Shown piece by piece: positions 28,608 through 40,500 of a stretch of DNA of 64,000 nucleotides; the first letter of the stretch is position 1, and every line of letters starts with the position of its first letter. The stretch is taken from assembly GCA_016987375.1 (NCBI GenBank), contig PJRA01000160.1, forward strand, positions 733,286 through 797,285, given 5' to 3'. The translations under genes and the position numbers were made by a program. The notes beneath the pieces were generated by a model. It made no database searches. It saw only the letters and a program-made list of their open reading frames with translations, and was not told where the DNA came from. The stretch comes from Brachionus koreanus (lineage: Eukaryota > Rotifera > Eurotatoria > Ploima > Brachionidae).

Positions 28608-31600
28608 ATGGAATCCGACAATTTGTGCGCTCATGTCCCCCAAACTTCAGAATTTAACAGTCATTTAAAGTTTAATCTTAATGGACTGCTCGACTACCTT
28701 GAAAAAATAAATGAATCATTGCTTCGAGAGGAAGAATTCGACAGGAATGAACGAAAAATACGTAGAATTGTATTCAAATTAGGCATTTTGAATCAAATAA
28801 TTCCGTTTCATTCATTTATTTTAAAAAAACTAAATTCTTGTAAAATCAAAACTCAAATGGAGTCAAATTTAGAATTGTTAAATAATCAAAAAGAGCTTTT
28901 ATCGGCTATTAAACTAATCAAAGCACACAATGAACTTCTTCGCTTAATCACAAATTTAACCTCACCACTTGAGTTTTTATCTATTAATCAAAATTTTCTG
29001 TTTTCGATTTTAAATCGATTTGATTTGATCATAAAGCCCGGTTTCATTAACTTGCAGGTTCCAGATTTTATAAACGAAATTAATCAACTAAATAATGATA
29101 ATTTTCTAAAAAATGAAATGTCTATGTTAATTTACTCAAATATAAATTTATTTAAAGAAAGTTTGATCAAATCAGAGTTATTACCTTTGATTGGCGATTC
29201 TTGGACAAACTTAATCAAATTCTACAAGTCAACTAGCTCGACATTTCATGCCCAAAAATCACTTCATCCAAACTCGAACCATATCAAACACTTCAAGCTT
29301 TTGAACAACATTCTATTTGACAGTTTGGTGCTCAATTTGGCATTGATACGCAATTTAAGTGTGGACAGAAATGAGTGCAATAATGCAATGGTTGTGGACC
29401 TTTTGTTCGAAGCACATTTGGAGAATTTTTTGCTTCAATTGTCCAATTTACCAGCAATTAATAAAAGTTTTTTGGATAATAAAAAATTTGATCAGAGAGC
29501 ATATGTTAGCTATTCTTTAATAGCACAAATAATGTCACTTCTTTTTTCAAAAATTAGTGTAAAAGCTGTAACAAATTCGGATCAATCTGACTCACCATCA
29601 ATTAGCTCGGCATCTTCTGGTTCATTGCAGCAATTGCAAAATAGCCATACAAAAAATTACGAAAAAATAGTGCAAAAAAAATTGACATTATTTGCCAAAA
29701 AATTCTCCAAATCGGAATCATTCTCGAACTTGGTCGAACAAATGATTCGCTTATTGAGCAAGCCAGTCGATCTCTATGCCTATTTTGATCTGTCGTACTT
29801 TTTATGGCTAGTGAAATTTTTAGTACAAAATTTTATTCTAAAGGAATTAAAAGAATTAAATGATAAAAGTGATGACCAAAGCAGTCGTGAAGGGAAAAAA
29901 ATTAAAAAAACTTTAATTAATTATGATTTATTTGCCTTTATAACATTTTTAATACTAGACAACTTTGAACAATTAATATTTGACTCGAATTTTAAAAACA
30001 TGAATTTAATTCGGCTTCACAAACTAAAAAAATTTGTTAATCTTGACCAAGAAACAACAAATGAAGAATTTAACAAAGTAACAAACGTAAATAGCCTTAA
30101 AATTTTGTGTACTAGCATTGCTTGTTTAAATCAACTGCTTGATTACACCAGTTACTTTATAGACTTGGTTGATAATTTCAAAATATTCAACACAGATTTG
30201 GTTAATTTTTTGTTTTTTCTAAATGAACTGATACATTTTGACGAGCTCAAGCAACTGTTTCCTCTATTGATGCGTTTCTATTGTTATAATCACCATGTGT
30301 ACTCCAACTCGCTAGTCAAGTCGATCCTAACGACAAATCAAATTTTTCTCAGCACTCTCAAGCGCAGCTATCAACTAATACGAAACATAGTTAACAAGGA
30401 ACAAGAAAAAGATTCTGACGGAGTTCTCAGTGACACCAATGCGACCAAAAATTCATCGAGCATAGTCTCTAGCAATCTTTCATATTCAAGTTTTAATGCC
30501 AATGAAATTTATAATTTGTATGCTAACACACACACGTCTCATATTCTTAAAGATGTCCTAACTCAATTTGTGCACAATGATCCAAATTTGAACCGGTGTG
30601 TTATAGACCTGCTGGACTCGATTATGTGCGAGACAAACAAACATGAGTATTTGTTTCACATGAATTTTGCATTAGCTTTGGCTAATATAGCCACTTTGGA
30701 CAATTTTCACTCACTCGATCAGCACACAAAAGAAATTGTATCCAATTTGCTTGCTGGCATCAAAAGACTTTGCAAAAAAAGACCCTATTTTGCTCATAAA
30801 GTATTGTTCAACATCAATTATGGTATGGAACAGTTAACTGACGAAAATGAATTGGTTCGAAAAAAAAAGAGGAAAATTTCCGAAATTTTGAGCAATTCGG
30901 ATTTTTTCGTCGACTCAGACTCGAATTCATTTACTATTTCAAAAAATTCTACATACACATCATCTATTTCTTCACTTAGATCCAAAGACACGCCTTCGCA
31001 AAGCGAGTCGTCACCCGAAAGTCACCAAAATCAGGATGATGATTGTGAAATAGATGACGAAATGGATCAATGTGATACATTTGAAAATTTGGACAATTTA
31101 ACCTATCCAAACATGACTGAGTTAAATACTGAAATGCATGTTTTGATCGAGAATGAGTTTTTATATTGTATTAAATCTATGAAAGAGTTCAAAAATCAAC
31201 AGGTCAAAAAGTCCAAAAAATGCAATAGTAACGATCAGTTAAATTATCTTTATGACAGTACTCTGCTAAACAGAATAATTGCTTATTTGGTCGACTTGTT
31301 CACTTCTAAATCTCATAAATCATCTGAAGATTTAAATATAAATTCATGGCATATTTACAATTGTCTCTTGAACATGAAATTTTCAATGGATGACAAGATC
31401 AAGTATCTAAATGAGCTCAATGACTCATTCTCTAGTGGAAATGCATTTTCAAAAGGCATCAATCTAAGTTTGGGACCGATTAAGAGTGAATTTTTCAAAA
31501 GCAATGAATGCATTAGGTTACGTCAAGCTTGTAGTACAGATGAGTTTCACAGGACTCTTAAAGAAGCTTATGTAAAATATTTAACCAATCGTTTGTTCAT

Positions 31601-32021
31601 TAGATCCAAACGAACTAGGAAAGCTATTTTATGGATTCTTAGCATCTTCAAAAGCTTAAAGAAATATGTGAATAAAAAGACAATGAATATGGACAAAAAC
31701 ACGAATGATTTAAATCACTTCATTTTGGTACCCAGTTCAAAAAATCCAAATCTTTCCTCGAAAATTATCAATGCATCGATGGAATTTCAAGTAAAGTTGA
31801 CTAATTATTATTATGCTTACAAGCCCGGAATTCCACTCATACCATTCAGATACGAGTATCAACAAGTCTTTCATTCGACGGATTTTTCTCATCTCTTGGA
31901 TGTATTAGGGATAGTTGTTACCAAAAGGGGATTCCCTTTCATACCAAACAACTGGTTGGAAGCTAATAGACCAAATTTAAATGAGAGCCTCATATTGCTA
32001 GAAAAATGTTTATGTATTTGA
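28608..32021 (+). CDS. TIMELESS family protein, copy B
   Basis: One uninterrupted ORF of 1,137 residues, alignable along its whole length with copy A at 1802-5248. The same landmarks occur in the same order: LLRLITNLTSP, LLNNILFDSLVLNLALIRNL, FDELKQLFPLLMRFY, NDPNLNRCVIDLLDSIM, a KKKRKIS basic patch before a Ser/Asp-rich insert, SKRTRKAILWILS and the C-terminal IPFRYEYQQVF...LLDVLGI with FPFIP. Expected role: a nuclear fork-protection factor partnered with TIPIN. The low-complexity inserts have diverged most. The region 29280-29410 is nearly identical in DNA to copy A, while other conserved segments differ at many synonymous sites. Both copies lack introns and look intact, so both are probably expressed. 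Confidence 0.8.
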   Translation: MESDNLCAHVPQTSEFNSHLKFNLNGLLDYLEKINESLLREEEFDRNERKIRRIVFKLGILNQIIPFHSFILKKLNSCKIKTQMESNLELLNNQKELLSAIKLIKAHNELLRLITNLTSPLEFLSINQNFLFSILNRFDLIIKPGFINLQVPDFINEINQLNNDNFLKNEMSMLIYSNINLFKESLIKSELLPLIGDSWTNLIKFYKSTSSTFHAQKSLHPNSNHIKHFKLLNNILFDSLVLNLALIRNLSVDRNECNNAMVVDLLFEAHLENFLLQLSNLPAINKSFLDNKKFDQRAYVSYSLIAQIMSLLFSKISVKAVTNSDQSDSPSISSASSGSLQQLQNSHTKNYEKIVQKKLTLFAKKFSKSESFSNLVEQMIRLLSKPVDLYAYFDLSYFLWLVKFLVQNFILKELKELNDKSDDQSSREGKKIKKTLINYDLFAFITFLILDNFEQLIFDSNFKNMNLIRLHKLKKFVNLDQETTNEEFNKVTNVNSLKILCTSIACLNQLLDYTSYFIDLVDNFKIFNTDLVNFLFFLNELIHFDELKQLFPLLMRFYCYNHHVYSNSLVKSILTTNQIFLSTLKRSYQLIRNIVNKEQEKDSDGVLSDTNATKNSSSIVSSNLSYSSFNANEIYNLYANTHTSHILKDVLTQFVHNDPNLNRCVIDLLDSIMCETNKHEYLFHMNFALALANIATLDNFHSLDQHTKEIVSNLLAGIKRLCKKRPYFAHKVLFNINYGMEQLTDENELVRKKKRKISEILSNSDFFVDSDSNSFTISKNSTYTSSISSLRSKDTPSQSESSPESHQNQDDDCEIDDEMDQCDTFENLDNLTYPNMTELNTEMHVLIENEFLYCIKSMKEFKNQQVKKSKKCNSNDQLNYLYDSTLLNRIIAYLVDLFTSKSHKSSEDLNINSWHIYNCLLNMKFSMDDKIKYLNELNDSFSSGNAFSKGINLSLGPIKSEFFKSNECIRLRQACSTDEFHRTLKEAYVKYLTNRLFIRSKRTRKAILWILSIFKSLKKYVNKKTMNMDKNTNDLNHFILVPSSKNPNLSSKIINASMEFQVKLTNYYYAYKPGIPLIPFRYEYQQVFHSTDFSHLLDVLGIVVTKRGFPFIPNNWLEANRPNLNESLILLEKCLCI

Positions 32022-33647
32022 TTTAAATTAGATAGATAATTTAAATCTAATTTTTTTGATTAATTTATTTTTAAGATTTAAAAGCTTAATGTAATGTTAA
32101 TCCTCTTTATTTTCAAAAATTATTTTCTCATATTTTAATTTGATTAATTTAAAAAAAAAATTATAATTTGGTGTTTCGTTCATAGACAAACAAACCAAAT
32201 AAAAACCAAAAAATAAAAAATTTAGGAATCATTGAAATTTTTAATTTTCATTAGTTTTTTAAATTTATAAATAAAATTTAATAATTTTAAAATAAAACAT
32301 AAGTTAATTTTTTTACTAAAGTTTTCAAAGTTATCTAGAATTTTGATGCAAATACTGCAATAATTTAAGCTTTTTAGTAATTTGAACATTTGCTAGAGTT
32401 ACAGTTTTTCTGTAGAACAAAAAATTTTCTCAAAAATATAATTATCGCGTAGATAAAAATAATATTAGATTAAAAAATGTGCTGACACATTTTTTTTAAT
32501 GATTAAAGTTAAAAAATTTAACGTTTAAGAGATTAGATAATATTTGTGTAGATTAATGATTAAGAAAAAATTCATTAAAAGAACTTAGAGGAAAAAAAGC
32601 TATTCAAAATATCAATTTTAAATTTCAATTAAAAGATACTTAGTTTTTTTTTAAAAAAGTTTAAATTGACGATTTAAAATAATAAAGCCTAGACCAGAAT
32701 TTTTTTATTACTCTACTTGAAATTTAAAAGATAAAATAATTTTAAATTCATTTACTTAAAAATGATTCTTTTAATTTTAATTTATCTTTGCATTAATTTT
32801 GTCCATTTGGGCCTGGATCAGGATCCGCTATAAAGAACACCTTAAGATCCGAATCTTCCTGAATGAGTTCAGAATGAGGTCCGTTTAAAAATAACGATTT
32901 TTTTTGGCGGGCCCGTACCACGATCCCGAGACATTATAGGGCTAAAATTCATGATATTTATGATATTTCACAGTTTTTATTGAATTAAATATCAAAATTT
33001 TAACAAGCTTTTAAAATTAATTTTTAAAATTAGTTAATTTTTTTAATTCTAAATTTTACTGATTATAAATTTAATTGGAAGTGGATCCGGATTTGGAGCC
33101 GTCAAAATGGGACCTTCAGTCAGAGTCCAAAAAAAGGACCATACCAGATTCCAACCATTTCAAAAGTTAGATCAAGTTATAGTTATCCTTCATCAGCAAA
33201 AATCACAAAAAATTTGTTCAATGTTGTTTCTAGAAAATTTGACTAAAATTCATTAATTTCTACTAATGAAGTTTTCTTTTTTTTTTTAGAATGATATAAT
33301 ATTTTCTACTACTCCTAAAATATTTTTAATTAACAAATAAATACGTTATTAGAGAAATGATTAAAAACTATTTAATGCTAAACACACTTTTATAGATATT
33401 TAACTGATAAAGCTTGCTATTCATTAAAAAAGAGGAAGAATTGTATATATTATTTTTAAATTTTAGTTTAATAATTGTTTATTAATTTAACTAAATTTAA
33501 TATTGAAATTTTGTTAGTAAGAGTTGACTATTAAATTAAAAATAACTAAAAATTTTTAGCATTAATGATCTATTCTACATATCAATTACAGCTTTCATGA
33601 TACAACAAACACAATTTACAAATAACTACAATGTTTTAATCTACATA
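32022..33647. other. Intergenic region with an unidentified higher-GC repeat-like block
   Basis: Convergent 3' ends of TIMELESS-B (plus) and the small unknown gene (minus). Most is A/T-rich. Segments at about 32805-32945 and 33080-33180 are richer in G/C, with GGATCC/GATCC words. They look like the two ends of an old insertion, though I could not align them as clean inverted repeats. No ORF is supported. Confidence 0.45.
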
Positions 33648-34116
33648 TTAAACCAATTCAGCAGCTGCTAATTCATCGCCACTTGAATCAATTTCATGAT
33701 GATTTTTTAATAAATCTTCGAATTTGCCATAAAAGCCATGTCTCACAATGAATTTATCATTTCGACTGGTGAAAAGACCAGTGGGACGTGTTCTATCAAA
33801 TGTATGATTTTCTTTTTTTTTAGCCAAATTGTCGAATTCATTTTTAATCTCTTGATACTCTTCTTCACTTATTTCTTTCATAAAAGGAACACCGCTTTAA
33901 TTAATTAAATTAGAATAAAGTTTTTTTTAGTTAATTTTTTTTATAATACCCAGAATATTTTCCAGAACAACTTCTCACAGGAGTCATAGGATCATAAATC
34001 ATTATATAAATTCCATTATAGTCATATATGCTATAAATGTTTGATAAATTATCGGAAAATAGCAATATTAGCCTGCTTCCTCTTGGTTGCTGTGGTCTGA
34101 TTGAGTTTCCTGACAT
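33648..34116 (-). CDS. Small two-exon protein of unknown function
   Basis: Exon 1 (34116-33950) starts MSGNSIRPQQPRGSR. It splices at TCTGG|GTATTA to TTAAAG|C (33894), phase 2, recreating a Gly codon. Exon 2 (33894-33648) ends DELAAAELV. The joined 137-residue protein contains DPMTPVRSCSGKYSG, then GVPFMKEISEEEYQEIKNEF and FDRTRPTGLFTSR. There is no signal peptide, TM segment or domain that I recognise. The charged C-terminal half is probably helical. In-phase splicing without stops and the biased composition support a real gene. It overlaps no neighbour; the DDX60-like gene lies ~460 bp upstream. Confidence 0.65.
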
Positions 34117-34573
34117 ATTGAAACATTAAATTTTAGCTAAATAAATTTTGAAAGGAACAATTCTTAGCTCTTCTATTTATCTTGAATTTTCGCCTTGCAT
34201 CACTTATTATTTTTCTAGTTCTTTAAAACTAGTTATTACCTCAAAAACTTTTGAACACATCAAATGTACAAAAATATAATAATACTTTTTTTTTCATTAA
34301 TTAAACTAATGTTCAAATTAAAAATATTTTATTTTATCAAAAATCAAAACTTTTGAAACTTTAATCGCGTAGGTTTTTATTCTAAAATTTAGTATATCAT
34401 TAAAATATAATTTGACAAAGCTTTCTGCCACTAAAATAAGACTAATTGAAGCATAACTTTGAAAAAAAAACTTTAAACAAAAATCAAATGTCGTTTTCTA
34501 TTAAAATAAAAATATAAATTTAAAAAACAAAATAAGATAAATTATTTGTTTAGTAAATCGAGTTGGTGTTTGG
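34117..34573. other. AT-rich intergenic stretch
   Basis: About 460 bp between two minus-strand genes. No coding or repeat signal is recognised. It should include the promoter of the small gene at 33648-34116 and the 3' UTR of the DDX60-like gene. Confidence 0.5.
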
Positions 34574-37500
34574 TTATTCTTCATTTGAATTTTGATTCAA
34601 ATTTACCATTATTTCAATTGCCTCGTCGTATTTATGTTTTATACGCGATTCCATCTTATCAAAAATCATGAATACTGGGTCATTTACTGGAGCCGTCATA
34701 GCCAAAGTTTTGTTTATATTTCTAAATATAACAGTAAAGTCTTTCAGATAATTAAAAAGATCTCCTATAAAATGGTCATATTTTTTCGAAATTAAAGTTT
34801 CAATGCAAGACTCGGTGTTTTCAGATAGTAGAAATTTCAATGCATAATCACTTAAATTGTTCTCTAATTGAAAAACTGGTAAAACTTTGCTATCTATATG
34901 AAGCTCTGGAATTACGTTAAGAAAGAAATATTTATTATTCTTTAGCACACCATTGTCTTTGATTCCCGACAGTCCTCCAAAAGGCGATGTAAGATTTGTA
35001 ACATAGGTCCATTTTTTGAAAAAGTTGGCCAATTTCGGTTTCCCATTTTGTGAAGAAAAAGATATATTACTTAATGAAAGTTTTTTGCAATCATTAGGAT
35101 TTTTTTTTACCAGCAATGAGCATAAAAACGTGAAAAACTCAGTAAAATTTTTGATAACATACTCGTTATACTGTTGGATTACTTCAAGAACCTTAAAAAA
35201 AAAAAGATCAATTAGTGGCAAAATTTTTATTTAAAAATAAAAATTAATTATTTTAAATTAAATAATTTGCTTTGTAAAATAAAAAAGCTTTAATTCAATT
35301 CTTACAGTTTTTATTATAACTTGATCAAATTATTTAAAAAAAAAGACTTTGGAAATTAAATTTGAAGAATATTTTACAAAAAAAATGCCTTTTAAATTCA
35401 TACATATTTTATTGATAAAATTTTTGAAGAAACTAAAACTTTTTTTTTTCTCAGATGTTACTCTTAGCACCAAATAGCAATTTATTATAAACTAAGATGT
35501 ACGATTTAAAAGCTCATATAATCGAATTGTTTTTATGCTATTCATGCAAGCAGAGGATAAAGGGTTCAAAACACGTAAATGAAGATGAAGACGTAAAAAA
35601 TCTTCAAAATAAGGTTTCGGAAATGCAAAACATTCACATTATTCTCAATGCGATTTTCATTTTTATGATTTTATAATCAAAAAAGTTATTTAAAAAAAAA
35701 TGCCATTTTTGAAAAAAAATAGAGAAAAATTAAATTTTATTATTTTTAAATTTATAAAATTAAAAGTCTTATTTTTTTCTGAATTTTCTCTTTATCAGAA
35801 AATATGCTATAATACATGGATCATTGGGGTTCCATGGAGTAGATACAAAAAAACTAAAAAAAATAGAAAATTTCTTTACTGAATTTTTCTAAGGTAAATT
35901 TTTTTTGAAAAAAAAACTTTGAAGAAAGTTTATTTATGAATTGTTGAGATTTTTGCTTTTGAATATCACTTTTCACAGAGTCAGACCGTTTTGGAACCTT
36001 TAGGGCCAACAAAAAAAATTTTCATATACCCTGAAAAATGACTTGCCTAGATTTTCATAAATGAACATTACGAATTTGAAGTCACCGCATCTTAAGATAG
36101 TGTGAACGTTTTAAATTTCCGAAACTTTATCTCTTCAGTAAGAGACGCTTATTTAAACCTTATTTAAGCTTTATGAGGGACCAGTTTTCATCAGTTTTGA
36201 CTCGTTAATTGCAATTTATTATCAACTCGGTGCAGTAACCTATTTGTCACATTGAACCAAAAAAATTTACAGGAAAATAAGATGAGCGCTTTATTGAAAA
36301 GGGACAATTAAAAATAAAAGATTAAAGTAAAATTCTAATAATTAATTTTACCATTTTATGTATAACTATAAGTTTTAAATGGACATATTAAAATTAATAA
36401 ATTGGAAGTTAGAATTTTTTTTTCAACAAGTTTTTTTTTAAAAGGTTAAAATTCAAAAATCTAAAAAGAAGTCAATTAAATTCTTTAATATCTAAAATGA
36501 TTTTTTTTTCATAAAAGGTTATTTTTTTTAAAATAATTTTTGATACTTTTTAAATGTTTGTTTACCTCTTTATCTAGTTTTGGCAATAAAATTTCTTTCT
36601 TTCTACGACGATCTAATGGCACACGATTAAATAGATAGCACATGATAGTCATAATTTTTGACATTTTTTGCAACTCGGTTAATTCATGATTCTTTACTAT
36701 TAAATCATGAAATAGATTATTTACAATCATGTAATAAAACAGCAAATTTGATGGCTCATGATAATGCATTCTTTCTAAAATATTTGCGAATGTTGAAAAT
36801 TTTCCTTTTTCATTTAAAATTCTAAGGTCAAAAAGAAAATTAAGACTAAATATTGCATAATATCCAACCTGGTTAACTTGTGAATAAATAAAATTCCAAT
36901 AAGATTTGAATAGTACACAATCAATACTTATATTTTGTCTTCTTTTTGACTTAAGTACACAATCAAATAATTGCATGGTAAAAGTTACAGATAATGGAAA
37001 ATGAGGTCTTAATTCGGGAACATAGGAACCCATTAGTCGGTTAATTTTTTTAAATGGAATATCAAAAAAAACTATATATCCGATTTGGTCATAGCCTCGG
37101 CGTCCTGCTCGACCATATGCTTGTCTGAATTGAAACGAATCCAAATATATTTGATCATCCATAAAAACTACTGATTTACAAGGCATATGAATCCCTAAAG
37201 CTAACGTAGCAGTAGCAAACACTATTTTTATTTTTCCTATCCTAAATAAAGCTTCTATGATTGATTTCATATTTGGTGACATTCCACTATGATGCCAACC
37301 TATGCCATGATTGACAAGATTCAAAAATTTTTCATCTATTTGTTTGCTTTCAGCAAGTTTATCAATCAATGAATCAGCGTAAGGATTTTGATAATCGCTA
37401 TTGAAGTTTATGTCTTTATTAGCTAGATAAAGAGCCATTTCTTCGCATAAAATTCTGTTGTTGCAAAAAACGATTGTTGGTAGCATATCCTTATTTTGCA

Positions 37501-40500
37501 TTTTCAATACCATATTTTTAAAACAATTATTTCTATAGTCAATTGACGTGTAACTTGGATAAAACTCATTATCCTTAAAATGAGTTACGAATTTATTGAA
37601 AAATCTTTTCTCTTTATTTTTCAAGACATGCTGAACCAGCTTCTCTTTTAAAGTGTCTCCATACTCTTTAACACTGTTTCTAGTTAAAAATAAAGAAAAA
37701 TCTAAGCTAGTTTTAAGAATTTTGTTATTATTTAGACTTAGACTGTCAATATCTATTGCATTGCTCATTTTCAATTCGTTATATAGATCTAAAATTTCAC
37801 TTGGTAACAAATTTATGTCACTGGGTAAATCAAAATTTTTAACCAAATTAGAGTAGCAAATGCAACTTAAGGGGTTTATTTTTCTAAGATCTTCGTTTGT
37901 ATATAAAAATCTTTTAACAGCACTGTGACTTTCTCTGTAATTAATTAATCGAACTTTTCTTTTAGATCTAAATGCTGGAGATTTAGCACGCTCCAAACTG
38001 ATTAACCATTGATGAAACCGTTCGGGCTGTCCAATTGTTGCGCTTAAATTAAAATATCGCATCAAATTTTTATATTTTGATATTTATATTTTATTTATTC
38101 CCATTTTACTTCAATTAAACAGAATAGACAATGAACGGAAAAAAATTAATTTTTTTTTCTTTTAATATTTTTAAAAGAGCAAATTGAAATATTTTGAACT
38201 TTAAAATTTAACTGTTTAGAGCCAAAATATTAATTATCAATTTTGGATATTTTCCTTGTTCAACTCCTAATTATCATAACCAATTATACTCAATGTACGC
38301 TTTGATCCAAACACGCTATAGCGAACTCGAATGGAAATCTTGCACTATGGCTTTCCATACCATATTTGGTTACGCCTAAAAGGATCTATGTATTGCCTGG
38401 GACACTAGAGAAAGACAAATTGACGAAAGAAGAAAAAGAACTAGAAACAAAAAGCTTTCTGAGAGACGTCTACTTAGAACATTAAGAACTAAAGCGTCAG
38501 CATAAGCAACTAAGCAATCAGCCCAGGCAAAGGCGTTCCTACCATTTGTTTTTCTTCCTATTCATTTTATCATTTAATTCAATTTTAAAAAATATATAAA
38601 GTAATTCACAGATATAGTATTGTAAACAAAAGTGTATGTCATCAATTCTGCCATTTATATTTATTCAATAAACTAAACTAAGACTAAAATTTTTAATAAT
38701 AAATAAACAAGAAAAAAATTTAATTAGTTTTTTAAGAACTTAAGTTAATTTTATTTGTTATTAGAAAGCTTCGCTGATTATTATTGAAAACTTAAAATTT
38801 GATATGTAATCCTAATATTAAGAATTAACGAATTCAATATCACCTTTAAGAAAACTTTTACTATTTTTTTTATCAATTAAAGAACTCTGCAAAAAATTAA
38901 TTAAATTTAATCTTTAAATAAAGTAATGATTTTTAAAAGACAATTTATTTTTATCATTTTTTTATGTAAATTTAATATTAATTACTAAGGTTTTTAGTTA
39001 ATTGAAAATTTTATGTAAAAATGGGTTTCTTATTTTAAATTTTATTCTCTTTTAGTTTATTTTTTTGTTCTATTATCTATTTTAGTTTAGCTTGGTTAGC
39101 TGGTTAGCCAAAATCGATTAATTTGGTCGACCTAATTTTGACCTAAATTCAATTATTTAAACAAATTTTGTAATTTTTTAAATTTGGAGTTCAAAATTTA
39201 AAGTACAAAATTATGACTTTAATATTTGAATTAAAAAAAATTTACTATTTAATTAATCCTTGATAAAGATTATATTTGATCCTGATCCTAAACCATTTTT
39301 TTGCAAAAATTGGAATAGTATAGTTACTAGTATAGTATAGTTGGAATAGTATAATTAGTATAGTTACCTTAGTGCTATGAATGGACATTTTATTAAGAGA
39401 AGTAAGTATTCCCAAATATCATTAGATTTTTCTCCACTTAAAGAATGAATTTCATCGAATACAATATATTCAATATTTGTTGGCCATTCGGTATGATAAA
39501 AATTAAGCAATAAAATAAACAGACACTGAGGCACAGTCACCAAAATTTTGCAGTCAAACAAATTTTCTCTAAAATCTCTTGAAAAAACACCACACAGCTG
39601 CTTTTTTGAATTCAAATTGTAATCCGCAAATTTTTTCATAATGCCAAATGCAGTCTGGTTTGCCAGAGCTTTTGTTGGCGATACATAAATCAAAATCGAG
39701 TCATCATTGCTTTTAATTACCTGTTCCATTGCATAAAACGATGCAAATGTTTTTCCACTGGAAGTTGGTGCCACTATAATCATGGACTCTTTTTTATCCA
39801 CTGCATCTAAAAATTCAACTTGCCATTCATCCGGGAAAAATAATTTTGTCCTACAATCGTTAATAGATTTACGCTGATTTTGTAAAATTTCTTCCAAAAA
39901 TAATAATTGAAAGCTGTGTTCAGTTAAATTATGCTCAAAACGTTCATCTGAGTCCATGATTGTTATCTTGATGTTAAACTTCTGATTAATATATTCCAAT
40001 ACTTGTTCTTTGATGTTTTTCAGTTTGTAAAAATCTAATATAGTTGTCATTATAGTTATCATTTTAATCAGATTATTATCTTGTAATTTTTTATTTGATA
40101 TGATTTTTGACCAAATGGTATCCAATTTTGAAAGAAGGTTTTTTGTCAATTTTACAAAATTGAAATTACTGAGACAATTTTCCCAATTTTTTGAACTTTT
40201 TGATATTTTTTTAACTATTTCAAAGATCTTTTCCAAATAAATTATATCATCTTGAGTTATTTGTGAATAAATGCTTAGCATTTTTTCCCCTTCCAAATAT
40301 TTTTTTTTATTTATTAGAGAAATTGATTGATTCAGCAATTTTTTGCTGTCTGTGCATTTTGTATTGGAATTTGTCGATTCCATTGAATAAATATTTAGTT
40401 CTTTGATAATAGTGTTTGAAGTAACATCACTTTCAATGTTATTATGAATTTTTCCTTTGATAGTAGTGAATTTATCTGACCATTTGTTTTTGTTCATAAA

